A DNA stretch of 64,000 bases, from contig NZ_JNZP01000025.1 in the NCBI RefSeq assembly GCF_000725545.1, positions 1-64,000 on the forward strand. Direction: 5' to 3'. Made by a program: the position numbers and the translations under genes. Position 1 is the first letter of the stretch, and every line of letters begins with the position of its first letter. This DNA is from Streptomyces exfoliatus. GTDB lineage: Bacteria > Actinomycetota > Actinomycetes > Streptomycetales > Streptomycetaceae. Below are positions 47,535 through 57,314 of this stretch, piece after piece. The notes under the pieces are model-generated. The model was not told where the DNA came from and made no database searches. It saw only the letters and a list, made by a program, of their open reading frames with translations.

Positions 47535-48737
47535 TCAGTGAGCGGGCTTGAGGGGAAGCAGTGCGCTGATGCGGAAGCCGCCGCCGGGACGCGGTCCCGC
47601 GTCCAGCGTGCCGCCGACCATGCCGACCCGCTCCCGCATGCCGATCAGACCATGGCCCCGGCCGTCGGCGCCCCCGTCCTCGTACATCTCCTGGGGCGCG
47701 CCCCGGCCGTCGTCCTCGACGAGCAGCCCGAGGCCGTCGTCGAAGTAGACCAGCCGGACGGCGGCACCGACATCGGGACCGCCGTGCTTGCGCGTGTTCG
47801 TGAGGGCCTCCTGCACGATCCGGTACGCGGTGAGCTCGACGCCACTGGGCAGCGGGCGCGGGCTCCCCTCGATCGCGAAGTCCACGGTGAGACCGGCCCC
47901 GCGCACCTGCTCGACGAGGTCCTCGATCTGCTTCACGTCCGGCTGCGGCACGTACTCCCCGGCCTCCTGGTGCTCACCGGTGCGCAGGATGCCGAGGAGT
48001 CTGCGCATCTCGGCGAGCGCCTGCCGGCCCGTGGTGGAGATGGTCTCCAGGGCCTGCTTGGCGGTTTCCGGGGAGGAGTCCATGACGTAGGCGGCGCCGT
48101 CGGCCTGCACGACCATCACCGACACGTTGTGCGCGACGACGTCGTGCAGCTCGCGGGCGATCCTGGCCCGCTCGGCGGCGACCGCGACCTTGGCCTGGGC
48201 CTCGCGCTCCTTCTCCAGGCGGGAGGCCCGCTCCTCCAGCTGCGCGAAGTAGGCGCGGCGGGTGCGGAGCGAGTCGCCGAGGACCCAGGCGAGCGCGAAC
48301 GGCACGGTCATGATCACCGTGAAGAAGACCTTGGCGGCGCCGGACCCGGCTTCCTCCATGGGCCATCTCAGCTGGGAGAGCGTGGAGGCGCTGAGGCCGC
48401 CGGCGAGCGCGAGACGGGACGCCCAGCGGGCTCCGTCGTGCGCCGCGACGGTGAAGACGATCACGAGCATGGCGAAGTCGGCGATGAACGGCATCAGGCC
48501 GAAGCCGAGCTGCGCGACCCCGAGGCCGACCGCGAGGAGCAGCATCTTCTCGGGGGCGCGCCGCCGCAGGGCAACCACCAGGGAGTAGAGCGCGGAGACG
48601 ACGCCGTACCCGACGAGGTTCCCGCTCTCGGGGTCCGAGGACCCCACCCACAGCAGGGACAGCCCGAGGAGGACGACGGCCCAGAAGGTGTCGACGCCCG
48701 TCGGGTGTCTGCGGATGAAGTCGTAGAGGCGCTGCAC
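47535..48737 (-). CDS. DesK-type sensor histidine kinase
   Basis: 400 residues. About five to six N-terminal TM segments, coiled coil ([20 protein letters not shown]), HisKA_3 motif [20 protein letters not shown] with phospho-His in ELHD, and a HATPase domain ending [22 protein letters not shown]. The GTG at 48737 lies seven bases after TACTCT; upstream frame extension is not supported. Signal unknown; membrane state or envelope stress is typical for multi-TM kinases of this class. Confidence 0.92.
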   Translation of the reverse strand: MQRLYDFIRRHPTGVDTFWAVVLLGLSLLWVGSSDPESGNLVGYGVVSALYSLVVALRRRAPEKMLLLAVGLGVAQLGFGLMPFIADFAMLVIVFTVAAHDGARWASRLALAGGLSASTLSQLRWPMEEAGSGAAKVFFTVIMTVPFALAWVLGDSLRTRRAYFAQLEERASRLEKEREAQAKVAVAAERARIARELHDVVAHNVSVMVVQADGAAYVMDSSPETAKQALETISTTGRQALAEMRRLLGILRTGEHQEAGEYVPQPDVKQIEDLVEQVRGAGLTVDFAIEGSPRPLPSGVELTAYRIVQEALTNTRKHGGPDVGAAVRLVYFDDGLGLLVEDDGRGAPQEMYEDGGADGRGHGLIGMRERVGMVGGTLDAGPRPGGGFRISALLPLKPAH

Positions 48738-48834
48738 GTCACCCAGAGTAAAGAAGAGGGGCAGGCACACGGATCAACCGTGGGGTCGATCCTTGACACG
48801 GGACCCGTACTCCCCGGGGTGGAGACTGGGGCCC

Positions 48835-49872
48835 GTGACGGATGAGACGTGTCAGTGGCAGGGGTGGCGCCAGGCCACGGAACGGGCGCTGTACGGCCCC
48901 GGAGGCTTCTATCTGCGCCCCGAGGGGCCCGCGGGGCACTTCCGCACCTCGGTGCACGCCTCGCCGCTCTTCGCGGCGGCCGTGGCGCGGCTGCTCCACG
49001 AGGTCGCGGAGGAGCTGGGGACGGCGGAGGCCGACCTCGTGGACGTCGGCGCGGGCCGCGGTGAGCTGCTCGCGGGGGTGCTCGCAGCGACGGAGGGCAG
49101 CGGCCTCACCGTTCGGGCGTACGCCGTCGAGCGTGCCGCCCGCCCGGCCGGGCTCGACGACCGCGTCGTCTGGACCGACCGGCCGCCCCGGGGGGTACGG
49201 GGGCTGCTCTTCGCGAACGAGTGGCTCGACAACGTGCCGGTGGACGTGGCCGAGGCGGACGCGGAGGGCACGGTCCGGTACGTGGAGGTCCGCGCCGACG
49301 GCGCCGAGCGGCTCGGCGCGCCCGTCTCGGGCCCTGACGCGGAGTGGCTGGCCCGCTGGTGGCCGCTGCGGGAGCCTGGTGCGCGGGCCGAGATCGGCCG
49401 GCCGCGGGACGAGGCCTGGGCGGCGGCGGTGGCCTCGCTTGCGGCGGGCCGGGCGGTGGCCGTGGACTACGCGCACGTACGGGACTCCCGGCCGCCCTTC
49501 GGCTCCCTGACCGGCTTCCGCGCGGGCCGCGAGGTCCCGCCGGTCCCTGACGGCAGCTGCGACCTGACCGCCCACGTGGCCATGGACGCCTGCGCGGGCC
49601 CGGACCCGGCGGGCGGCCGGGTCGGCGAGGGCCACGTGCGGGCGTCCGGGGCGGCGGGCCCGGGGCTTCCCGCGGCCGAGCTGCTCACCCAGCGGGAGGC
49701 GCTGCGGCGGCTCGGGGTGTCCGGGGAGCGGCCGCCGCTCGCGCTCGCCTCGACCGATCCCGCCGGGTACGTCCGCGCGCTCGCCGCCGCCGGCGAGGCC
49801 GCCGAACTCACCGCCCGCGGCGGTCTCGGCGACTTCCTCTGGCTGACCCAGCGGGTCCCCGCGCCGAACTGA
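48835..49872 (+). CDS. SAM-dependent methyltransferase, MidA/NDUFAF7-like
   Basis: 345 residues. SAM motif [19 protein letters not shown], then [15 protein letters not shown], close to the NEFFDALPV segment that marks the MidA/NDUFAF7 (COG1565, Methyltransf_28) family. In mitochondria NDUFAF7 methylates an Arg of the complex I subunit NDUFS2 (NuoD). The next gene is a NuoD homolog, which supports that family call. GTG start at 48835; the rest of the protein is Ala/Gly/Pro-rich and less conserved. Family call is by motif, not search. Confidence 0.82.
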   Translation: MTDETCQWQGWRQATERALYGPGGFYLRPEGPAGHFRTSVHASPLFAAAVARLLHEVAEELGTAEADLVDVGAGRGELLAGVLAATEGSGLTVRAYAVERAARPAGLDDRVVWTDRPPRGVRGLLFANEWLDNVPVDVAEADAEGTVRYVEVRADGAERLGAPVSGPDAEWLARWWPLREPGARAEIGRPRDEAWAAAVASLAAGRAVAVDYAHVRDSRPPFGSLTGFRAGREVPPVPDGSCDLTAHVAMDACAGPDPAGGRVGEGHVRASGAAGPGLPAAELLTQREALRRLGVSGERPPLALASTDPAGYVRALAAAGEAAELTARGGLGDFLWLTQRVPAPN

Positions 49873-49942
49873 CCCCACGGTCCGCCTCCGCGGCTTCGTG
49901 GGCAGGACTTCCCGGGTTCGGGGCGCAGGGGATACTGGCCGC

Positions 49943-51085
49943 ATGACGGAGACGACGGTCGGCATCGGCGGCGCGGCGGAGAGCACCGACATGGTGCTGA
50001 ACATCGGGCCGCAGCATCCCTCGACCCATGGTGTGCTCCGGCTCCGGCTCGTGCTCGACGGCGAGGTCGTCCGGCAGGCCGAGCCGGTGATCGGCTACAT
50101 GCACCGCGGCGCCGAGAAGCTCTTCGAGGCGCGGGACTACCGGCAGATCATCATGCTGGCCAACCGTCACGACTGGCTGTCCGCCTTCTCCAACGAGCTG
50201 GGCGTCGTCATGGCCGTCGAGCGGATGCTGGGCATGGAGGTCCCGGAGCGCGCGGTGTGGACCCGTACGCTCCTCGCCGAGCTGAACCGGGTCCTCAACC
50301 ACCTCATGTTCCTCGGCTCGTACCCCCTCGAACTGGGTGGGATCACCCCGGTCTTCCACGCCTTCCGGGAGCGCGAGGAGCTCCAGGCGGTGATGGAGGA
50401 GGTCTCCGGCGGCCGGATGCACTACATGTTCAACCGGGTGGGCGGCCTCAAGGAGGACCTGCCCGCGGGCTGGCTCGGCCGGGCGCGGCAGGCCGTCGCG
50501 GACGTGCGCTCACGGATGGACGTGTACGACCGGCTGGTCCTCGGCAACGAGATCTTCCGGGGTCGTACGCGCGGGGTCGGCGTCCTGTCCCCGGCCGCGG
50601 TCCACGCGTACGGCGTGTCGGGTCCCATCGCCCGCGCCTCCGGCGTCGACTTCGACCTGCGCCGCGACGAGCCGTACCTCGCCTACGGGGAACTCCAGGA
50701 CACCCTGCGGGTCGCCGTGCGCGAGGAGGGCGACTGCCTGGCCCGGTTCGAGTGCCTGCTCGACCAGACGCACAACTCCCTGGACCTGGCGGACGCCTGC
50801 CTCGACCGGATGGCGGAGCTGCAGCCGGGGCCGATCAACCAGCGGCTGCCGAAGGTGCTCAAGGCGCCGGAGGGCCACACGTACGCGTGGACCGAGAACC
50901 CGCTCGGCGTCAACGGCTACTACCTGGTGTCGAAGGGCGAGAAGACCCCGTACCGGTTGAAGCTGCGCTCGGCCTCGTTCAACAACATCCAGGCGCTCGT
51001 CGAGCTGCTGCCCGGGACGCTCGTCGCGGACATGGTGGCGATCCTGGGGTCGCTGTTCTTCGTCGTCGGCGACATCGACAAGTGA
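49943..51085 (+). CDS. Orphan NADH dehydrogenase subunit D homolog (NuoD2-like)
   Basis: 380 residues. Quinone-site motifs are present: [54 protein letters not shown] ([10 protein letters not shown]), and [25 protein letters not shown] at the C-terminus. The family is the 49-kDa subunit of complex I. No other nuo gene is nearby; the main operon is elsewhere, so this is an auxiliary copy. The Arg55 in MHRG aligns with bovine NDUFS2 Arg85. GATACT six bases before the ATG indicates a leaderless mRNA. Confidence 0.93.
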   Translation: MTETTVGIGGAAESTDMVLNIGPQHPSTHGVLRLRLVLDGEVVRQAEPVIGYMHRGAEKLFEARDYRQIIMLANRHDWLSAFSNELGVVMAVERMLGMEVPERAVWTRTLLAELNRVLNHLMFLGSYPLELGGITPVFHAFREREELQAVMEEVSGGRMHYMFNRVGGLKEDLPAGWLGRARQAVADVRSRMDVYDRLVLGNEIFRGRTRGVGVLSPAAVHAYGVSGPIARASGVDFDLRRDEPYLAYGELQDTLRVAVREEGDCLARFECLLDQTHNSLDLADACLDRMAELQPGPINQRLPKVLKAPEGHTYAWTENPLGVNGYYLVSKGEKTPYRLKLRSASFNNIQALVELLPGTLVADMVAILGSLFFVVGDIDK

Positions 51086-51139
51086 CCGGGCGGCCGAGGA
51101 GCCGGGCAGCGGAGCCGGCTCGTCGGCCCTCCCGGTTCG

Positions 51140-52276
51140 TCAGGAGTTGACCGCTCCGCGCAGCTCGGCCAGGTCGAGCTGCTCGGTCTCGTCGTGCGCG
51201 GTCAGGTCGATGACGTGGCCGACCGCCTGGGACGGGGCCGCGGCGCCCGGGGCGAGCGGGTTGCCCGCGGTGCCGCCGGGGGTGACGACCGGGGTGAGGA
51301 GCGGGGTGCCGAGCGCCGTCCGGGCCGCCAGGACCTCTTCGAGGACCTCCTCGCCCACGACGTCGGCGAGGTCCGTGTTCTGTACGGCCTCGATGGCCGC
51401 CGCCGCCTTCTGCGTGCCGAAGAAGTCGAAGCCGCCCTCGGGGCGCGGGACGGGCCTGCGCGCCGCGTACGGGACGATCGCGGTCGCGGTCGGCACCGCC
51501 GGCACCCGCGTGGAGGCGGGCGGGACGGGCACGGCCGGCGGGAGCGCGAGGGCGGGGGCGGCCGGGCGGGAGTGCTGCTCGGATCCGGCGGCCGCCGCGT
51601 GCTTCCCCTGCGGCTCCTCCGTCTCACGGGCCCGCTCGGCGAGGTCACGCGCGCGTGCCGCCTCCGCGGTACGGCGGGCCTGCTGCGCGGCGGCGTTGCG
51701 CGGGAGGTCACGCAGCGCCTGGGCGGCGCGGCGGTAGGCCTCGGGGGTGGGCGTGGAGCCACCGGCCGGCAGCGCCCTGGCGGCGGAGGCCGCGCCGGAC
51801 CCGGCGCCGGACTCCTTGTCCGTCGTCTCCAGGGCGAGGACGCGACGGCCTTCGAGGGCGCTGGCCCGCTCGGTCTCCGCCGTGGCGTACCGGCGGAGCA
51901 GGTCGGCGTGCTCACCGCGCAGCCCGGCGAGCTCCACGCGCTTGGCGCGGAGCTTGGCGTCGAGCCGGGAGCGCAGCGCGCGGGACTCCTCCAGGTCGGA
52001 CTCCAGCTCGGCGAGCCGCTCCTCCGCCTTCCACTGGTCGGCGGTGCGGGCCCGGTCGAGCTCGGCGACCCTCAGGCCGGCGCCCCGGTCCCAACTGCGC
52101 ATGAGGACGGCACCGGTGACGGCCGCGACCGCCGCCGCCACGGCGAGCAGGCGCACGACCAGCAGATCGCCGGGCAGCCAGGCGGCGGCGGCGCACACGA
52201 CCGCGGCGCCGGCGACCGCGGAGGGCGGCAGCAGCTTGTGCAGAGGCGGGGAATGGCGGTGGCGTCCACGTGGCAT
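51140..52276 (-). CDS. Membrane-anchored coiled-coil protein
   Basis: 378 residues. Two close N-terminal hydrophobic segments (about 18-60), then a long coiled coil (about 75-155, AEERLAELESDLEESRALRSRLDAKLRAKRVELAGLR), Ala/Pro-rich linker, and a short conserved C-terminus (DLADVVGEEVLEEVLAARTAL, HVIDLTAHDETEQLDL). TAAATT (52289-52284) lies seven bases upstream of the ATG at 52276. Could tether a cytoplasmic complex to the membrane. No family is recognised. Confidence 0.82.
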   Translation of the reverse strand: MPRGRHRHSPPLHKLLPPSAVAGAAVVCAAAAWLPGDLLVVRLLAVAAAVAAVTGAVLMRSWDRGAGLRVAELDRARTADQWKAEERLAELESDLEESRALRSRLDAKLRAKRVELAGLRGEHADLLRRYATAETERASALEGRRVLALETTDKESGAGSGAASAARALPAGGSTPTPEAYRRAAQALRDLPRNAAAQQARRTAEAARARDLAERARETEEPQGKHAAAAGSEQHSRPAAPALALPPAVPVPPASTRVPAVPTATAIVPYAARRPVPRPEGGFDFFGTQKAAAAIEAVQNTDLADVVGEEVLEEVLAARTALGTPLLTPVVTPGGTAGNPLAPGAAAPSQAVGHVIDLTAHDETEQLDLAELRGAVNS

Positions 52277-52406
52277 GGCCTGAAATTTACCGTGCGTAGG
52301 GGCTGTGTGGGGCGTCGGCCCGGCAATCTCTTGGCCACTTCTCGCCATCAGAAGTGGAAATCCGTCGTTCCGGTTCCGTTTCGGGCCGACTCCCCTCACG
52401 CGTCGC

Positions 52407-53384
52407 CTACTTGTTGAGCAGCCCCTTCGCCGTCAGGTACTCCTTGGCGACGTCCTCCGGCTTCGCCCGCTCGGCGTCCACCTTGCGGTTGAGTTCGGCG
52501 AGATCCGCTGTGGTCAGCGCCTTGGTGATCTTGTCGAGGGCGGCGGCTATCTCCGGGGCGCCCGCGTCCTTCGCATTGACCACGGGCAGCACGTTGTCGG
52601 CGTTCTGCAGGTCCTTGTCGTCCTCCAGGAAGACAAGGCCGTAACTGTCGATCGTGGCGTCCGTGGTGGTCGTCAGGACGAGCTGGTCCACCCCGTCCTT
52701 GACCGCCTGCTTGGCCTGCGGGGTGCCGACACCCTTGGGGTCGATCCCGGCCACGTCGATGCCGTACGTCTTCTTCAGACCCGGCGCGCAGAACGGCCGT
52801 ACCGCGCATTCGTCACCGGCGGCGATCTTCACCTTCAGCTTCGCGCGGCCGAGATCGGAAAGCGTCTTCAGCTTGTTCTTCTCGGCGAATTCCTTCGTCA
52901 CCGCGAACGCGTTCTGATCGACCGCCTCGCCGAACGCCAGCACCTTCAGACCGCGCGGTGCGGCGAGCTTCCGCAGCGCCTCGACCGTGGCCGCCGCGTC
53001 ACCGGACGCGACCGGCTTCTCCTCCGGCGCCTTCGGCCCGTTCACCTTCACGTTGAGGAATTCCGCGATCGTCGCCGCGTATTCCGGTATGACGTCGATC
53101 TCGCCCTTCTCGAGGGCGGGCTCGTACAGCTCGCGATTCTTCACGGTGGTGATGGACACGGAGTATCCGGCGTCCCGCAGCACCTGCGCGTACAGCTCGG
53201 CGAGGACCTTGGCCTCGGTGAAGGCGGCCGCGCCGACCACCAGCGATCCGGCGCCGGGGAGTCCTGCGCTCCCGGAACCCTTCTCCTTGCCCTGCTCCAG
53301 GCTGTCACCGCCGCACGCGGCGAGCGCGACGGTCAGCGCCGTCGTACCCAGCACCGCGCCCGCGATACGCGAGACCCTGTTCAC
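52407..53384 (-). CDS. Osmoprotectant ABC transporter substrate-binding lipoprotein
   Basis: 325 residues of the OpuAC/OpuBC type. A signal peptide ends at a lipobox (TVALAACGG); the mature part has FTEAKVLAELYAQVLRDAGYSV, ELYEPALEKGEIDVIPEYAAT and LTTTTDATIDSYGLVFLEDD, typical for glycine betaine/choline/carnitine binding. GGGTGA precedes the GTG at 53384. Last gene of the leftward unit; the ATPase is on the other strand. Confidence 0.9.
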   Translation of the reverse strand: MNRVSRIAGAVLGTTALTVALAACGGDSLEQGKEKGSGSAGLPGAGSLVVGAAAFTEAKVLAELYAQVLRDAGYSVSITTVKNRELYEPALEKGEIDVIPEYAATIAEFLNVKVNGPKAPEEKPVASGDAAATVEALRKLAAPRGLKVLAFGEAVDQNAFAVTKEFAEKNKLKTLSDLGRAKLKVKIAAGDECAVRPFCAPGLKKTYGIDVAGIDPKGVGTPQAKQAVKDGVDQLVLTTTTDATIDSYGLVFLEDDKDLQNADNVLPVVNAKDAGAPEIAAALDKITKALTTADLAELNRKVDAERAKPEDVAKEYLTAKGLLNK

Positions 53385-53403
53385 GAGATCACCCAATTCC
53401 CAG

Positions 53404-54147
53404 TCAGCTTCTGATCGCTCTTGTACGTCTCGGTTCTGCACGCTTCGGTCCTGCAGGCTTCCGTTTTGAGCGCTTCGGTCCTGCGCGTCGTCCGATGAGC
53501 CGGTCCACGCCCACGAGCACGCCCTCCACCAGGAGGGCCAGCAGGGCCACGAGCACGGCGCCCGCGACGACCCGCGCGGTGTCGTACGTGGCGAAGCCGG
53601 CCGTGATGATCCGGCCCAGTCCGCCCTGGCCCACCATCGCCGCGACCGTCGCCGTGGCGACCACCTGTACCGCCGCCGAGCGCACCCCCGTCATCACCAC
53701 CGGCCGGGCGAGGGGGAGTTCGACCTGCCGGAAGAGCTGGCCGCCCGTCATCCCCATGCCCCGCGCGGCCCGCACCGCGGCCCGGTCGACCTCCCGCATC
53801 CCCACGTACGCGTTGGTGAGGAGCGGCGGTATCGCGAACAGCACCAGGGCCACGACGGTCGGCACATAGCCGGCGTTCCGCAGGGGCGACACCATGAACA
53901 GGGCGAGGACGGCGAAGACGGGGATCGCCCGCCCCACGTTCGACACGTTCACCGCGAGCGCCCCGCCCCGGCCGATATGCCCGAGCCACAGCCCCAGCGG
54001 CAGCGCCAGCGCCGCCGCGATCAGCAGCGCCGCCCCGCTCACGTACACGTGCTCGGCGAGGCGCCGCCCGATCCCCTCCTCGCCCGTCCAGTGCGCGCCG
54101 GTGGTGAGCCAGCCCCAGGCGTCCGTCACGACCACCGTCTCACCCAC
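53404..54147 (-). CDS. Osmoprotectant ABC transporter permease
   Basis: 247 residues, about five to six TM segments; BPD_transp_1 signature AARGMGMTGGQLFRQVELPLARPVVMTGVRSAAVQVVATATVA. The GTG at 54147 overlaps the preceding permease stop by 8 bp. The C-terminus carries a Lys/Arg/Pro-rich tail (GPKRSKRKPAGPKRAEPRR). Works with the second permease and the divergent ATPase. Confidence 0.92.
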   Translation of the reverse strand: MGETVVVTDAWGWLTTGAHWTGEEGIGRRLAEHVYVSGAALLIAAALALPLGLWLGHIGRGGALAVNVSNVGRAIPVFAVLALFMVSPLRNAGYVPTVVALVLFAIPPLLTNAYVGMREVDRAAVRAARGMGMTGGQLFRQVELPLARPVVMTGVRSAAVQVVATATVAAMVGQGGLGRIITAGFATYDTARVVAGAVLVALLALLVEGVLVGVDRLIGRRAGPKRSKRKPAGPKRAEPRRTRAIRS

Positions 54148-54826
54148 CTCCCGGCGCGGTGCGTATCCGGGTCCACGGCGTCAGCAGCCGCTGGAGTCCC
54201 AGGAGAAGCAGGTCGGCGGCGACGGCGAGCAGCACGCACAGCACCGATGCCGCGAGCATCTGCGCCTTGAAGAAGGTCGGCAGCGCGTCCTCGATGAGGT
54301 TGCCGAGGCCGCCGCGGCCGACGACCGAACCGACCGTGGTCAGCGCGATCGTGGAGACCGTCGCCATCCGTATGCCGGCCATCAGCACCGGCAGCGCGAG
54401 CGGCAGCTCGACCTGCCAGAGCAGCCGCAGCGAGCCGTACCCCATGCCCCGGGCGGCCTCGCGCGTCTCGGCGGGCACCGCAGCGAGGCCCGCCAGGGTG
54501 TTCCGCACGAGGATCGTCAGCGCGTACAGCACGAGGCCGGTGACCACGAGCGCCGCCGACAGTCCGAAGAAGGGCAGCAGCAGGGAGAACATGGCGAGCG
54601 ACGGAACCGTGTAGAGCAGGGTGGTCAGACCCAGGACCGGTCCCGCGAACCGGGGCCTGGCCCGGACGAGCAGCGCGAGCGGCACCGCGACGACGAGCGC
54701 GATCAGCACGGAGACGACCGTGATTCCCACATGCTGGAGCGTGGCGTCCGCCAACTCCGCGGAGCGGGTGCGGAGATACTCCCCGCAGATCCAGTCGTTC
54801 GTGACCAGACAGTTCGGTGCGCTCAT
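54140..54826 (-). CDS. Osmoprotectant ABC transporter permease
   Basis: 228 residues, five to six TM segments; EAA-loop ETREAARGMGYGSLRLLWQVELPLALPVLMAGI is intact. GGGGGGAGGACGG precedes the ATG at 54826, a strong site. It begins the leftward unit permease-permease-binding protein. It is divergent from the ATPase gene with 152 bp between. Confidence 0.92.
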   Translation of the reverse strand: MSAPNCLVTNDWICGEYLRTRSAELADATLQHVGITVVSVLIALVVAVPLALLVRARPRFAGPVLGLTTLLYTVPSLAMFSLLLPFFGLSAALVVTGLVLYALTILVRNTLAGLAAVPAETREAARGMGYGSLRLLWQVELPLALPVLMAGIRMATVSTIALTTVGSVVGRGGLGNLIEDALPTFFKAQMLAASVLCVLLAVAADLLLLGLQRLLTPWTRIRTAPGGG

Positions 54827-54978
54827 CCGTCCTCCCCCCGGGGCCGTCGATGTCGTCGATCTTCCGAACGCATGTGTGACGACCCTAACCCCCGCCACCG
54901 ACAATCCCCGAGACCCGCCACAATGCGGCAACACGCCCTTCACACGCCCCCGGTGTCCAGGGGACAGAATGGGGAACC

Positions 54979-55950
54979 ATGATCCGGTTCGAGCACGTGA
55001 CCAAGCGGTACGCGGACGGCACCACAGCCGTCGACGACCTCTCCTTCGAGGTCGCCGAAGGCGAACTCGTCACCCTGGTCGGCCCGTCCGGCTGCGGCAA
55101 GACGACCACGATGATGATGGTGAACCGGCTCGTCGAGCCGACCTCAGGACGCGTCCTCGTCGACGGCGAGGACATCTCCGGCGTCGACCCCGTCGCCCTG
55201 CGCCGAAAAATCGGCTACGTGATTCAGCAAGTCGGGCTCTTCCCCCACCGCACCGTGCTCGACAACACCGCGACCGTCCCCGCCCTCCTCGGCTGGAAGA
55301 AGGCCGCGGCACGCGCGCGTGCCGCCGAACTCCTCGACCTCGTCGGCCTCGACCCGGCCACGTACGGCTCCCGCTATCCCGCCCAGCTCTCCGGCGGCCA
55401 GCGTCAGCGCGTCGGCGTCGCCCGGGCCCTCGCCGCCGACCCGCCCGTCCTCCTCATGGACGAGCCCTTCGGCGCCGTCGACCCCGTCGTCCGCGAGCGC
55501 CTGCAGAACGAGTTCCTCGCCCTCCAGGCCACCGTCCGCAAGACCGTCCTCCTCGTCACCCACGACATCGAGGAGGCCGTCCGCATGGGCGACCGCATGG
55601 CCGTCTACGGGCAGGGCCGCATCGAGCAGTTCGACGCCCCCGCGACCGTCCTGGGCTCCCCCGCCACGCCGTACGTCGCGGACTTCGTCGGCAGCGACCG
55701 CGGCCTCAAGCGGCTCGCCGTCACGCCCGTCACCGAGGCCGACCTCGACCCCGTACCCCTGGAGAAGCCAGGTGGCACGGACGGCGCCCCCGACCCCGTA
55801 CCCCTCGGAACCTCCCTCAAGGACGCCCTCGCCGCGCTGCTCCAGCACGACACCGGACGGCTCACGGTCACCGGAGACGACGGCCGCCCGGTCGGTGTCC
55901 TCACCCCGGAGGGCGTCCACCGCGCCCTGCGCCGGGCCACCGTGGAGTAG
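54979..55950 (+). CDS. Osmoprotectant ABC transporter ATP-binding protein (ProV/OpuCA-like)
   Basis: 323 residues. Walker A GPSGCGKTT, signature LSGGQRQRVGVARAL, Walker B LLMDEPFGAVDP, H-loop LVTHDIEEAVR. The C-terminal 80 residues have a single CBS-like part (LKDALAALLQHDTGRLTVTGDDGRPVGVLTPEGV), which senses ionic strength in related OpuA proteins. CAGAAT eight bases before the ATG at 54979. Its permeases are encoded divergently, an unusual split. Confidence 0.93.
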   Translation: MIRFEHVTKRYADGTTAVDDLSFEVAEGELVTLVGPSGCGKTTTMMMVNRLVEPTSGRVLVDGEDISGVDPVALRRKIGYVIQQVGLFPHRTVLDNTATVPALLGWKKAAARARAAELLDLVGLDPATYGSRYPAQLSGGQRQRVGVARALAADPPVLLMDEPFGAVDPVVRERLQNEFLALQATVRKTVLLVTHDIEEAVRMGDRMAVYGQGRIEQFDAPATVLGSPATPYVADFVGSDRGLKRLAVTPVTEADLDPVPLEKPGGTDGAPDPVPLGTSLKDALAALLQHDTGRLTVTGDDGRPVGVLTPEGVHRALRRATVE

Positions 55951-56033
55951 GCGCCTCCGCCGCCGTGGAGCAGTGCGCCTCCGCCACCTGGAGCAGGCGC
56001 TCCGCCCCCTTCGAGCAGGCGTCCTTCGCGCAG
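55942..56033 (+). repeat. 23-bp degenerate tandem repeat after the ATPase gene
   Basis: Units starting GTGGAGYAG recur at 55942, 55965 and 55988, with a degraded fourth at 56011, each followed by GCGCCTCCGCC-like sequence. The first unit includes the ATPase stop codon. It fills the gap to the convergent esterase gene and may derive from duplication of the gene end. Confidence 0.75.
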
Positions 56034-56036
56034 GCG

Positions 56037-57149
56037 TCAGGTCGCGCTGAGCTTGCCGCCCATCCAGACCATCCCCGGCGGGATCTCCCGGTTCCACGTG
56101 TTGAAGTTGTGGCCGCCGCTGTCCAGCGTGATCGACGAGACCCGCGCCGGGCTCTTCACCTTCTTGATGAACTCCAGCGTGCCCCGCCGGTTGTCCTCGC
56201 CCTGCTTCGACGTCGTCACCAGGAACGACGTCCTCCCCTGCGGCAGATGATCCAGGCTCCACAACAGGTCCGCCCGCTTCCGCAGCCGGTCGTCCCCGTG
56301 GAAGAGGTCGCCCGTCGTCACGTCCTCCGCCGCCCGGTAGTACGCGGAGAACCCCGCCCCCGCCGCGAACCGGTCCGGGTGGTGCAGGGCGATCTTCAGC
56401 GCGCAGTACGCGCCTGTGGAGTTGCCCATGAACCCCCAGTTCCGGGGCTTCGTTCCCACGCGGTACGTCTCCGAGACCGCCTTCGGCAGGTCCTGGGCGA
56501 AGAAGGTCTCCGTCTGCGGCCCCCCGGGCACGTCCACGCACTCGGTGTCCCGCGGCGGCGCCACCGTCGGACGCAGCATCACCAGGATCATCGGCTGCAT
56601 CCGCCCTTCCTTCGCCTGGAGGTACGCGGTCTTCGGGTACCTCAGCCCCTTGATCAGGTTCTCCGCCGTCCCCGGATACCCCGTGAGCACCACCGAGGCC
56701 GGGAAGGTGCGCTTCGCGTAGCGCTCCTGGAAGTACTCCGGGGGCAGGTACACATAGGCCGGCGAGACGATCCCCGACCGCTCCCCCGCCACCACGACCT
56801 TCTGTATCTGGCCGCCGGTCGCGGGATGCCCGCCGCCGGGCACGTCGAGCGCCTGGGTCCCCACCACCCGTACGTCCTTCGAGCCGTCCGCGTGATCGAC
56901 GACCACGCCCATCTCCTGCTCCTGGCCGAACAGATCGGCCCACGAGCCGTAGAAGAGGAAGGAACGATTCGCCGCCAGACCCACCGCCGCGAACAGCGCC
57001 ACCTGCGTCACGAGAAGCAGCCCCACCCGCCCCGCGTACGCCCGCCAGCCGCGGCGTGCGAGGCGCGGCCACAGCCACACCGTGGCGACGAACAGCGCCA
57101 CGGCCAGCGTGACCGCCACCACGAGGACTTTGCTGCTGGTGAGACCCAT
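56037..57149 (-). CDS. Membrane-anchored alpha/beta-hydrolase esterase
   Basis: 370 residues. Two N-terminal TM segments (about 6-30 and 45-66), then an extracytoplasmic esterase-D/mycolyltransferase-like domain: nucleophile GNSTG (in MGNSTGAYCALKIAL) and late His in SGGHNFNTWNREIP. Likely an envelope acyl-ester hydrolase or transferase. I start at the ATG 57149; the longer open frame adds residues without a site. From memory a homolog next to the lysyltransferase gene is in the SigE regulon of S. coelicolor. Confidence 0.87.
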   Translation of the reverse strand: MGLTSSKVLVVAVTLAVALFVATVWLWPRLARRGWRAYAGRVGLLLVTQVALFAAVGLAANRSFLFYGSWADLFGQEQEMGVVVDHADGSKDVRVVGTQALDVPGGGHPATGGQIQKVVVAGERSGIVSPAYVYLPPEYFQERYAKRTFPASVVLTGYPGTAENLIKGLRYPKTAYLQAKEGRMQPMILVMLRPTVAPPRDTECVDVPGGPQTETFFAQDLPKAVSETYRVGTKPRNWGFMGNSTGAYCALKIALHHPDRFAAGAGFSAYYRAAEDVTTGDLFHGDDRLRKRADLLWSLDHLPQGRTSFLVTTSKQGEDNRRGTLEFIKKVKSPARVSSITLDSGGHNFNTWNREIPPGMVWMGGKLSAT

Positions 57150-57314
57150 GGGACGACCGAGCCTTCTTTCCGAGAATTTCCTGTGAACCGATGAACCCGA
57201 CTCCGCACTGCTCCGTCCTAGAAGGCGCACCAGCCGGAACGGCCCGCCGAACGCGCCGCAGGGCCCGACCGGAGTCAAAGACCCTCCGCAGGACCACGGG
57301 AAGCACGGGAAGCC

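Noticed and set aside
57150..57314. SigE-type promoter (GGAAC spaced to GTC) between the esterase and lysyltransferase genes
   Set aside because: GGAAC-like boxes exist but none has a GTC at the right spacing with a sensible start, so I do not call it.
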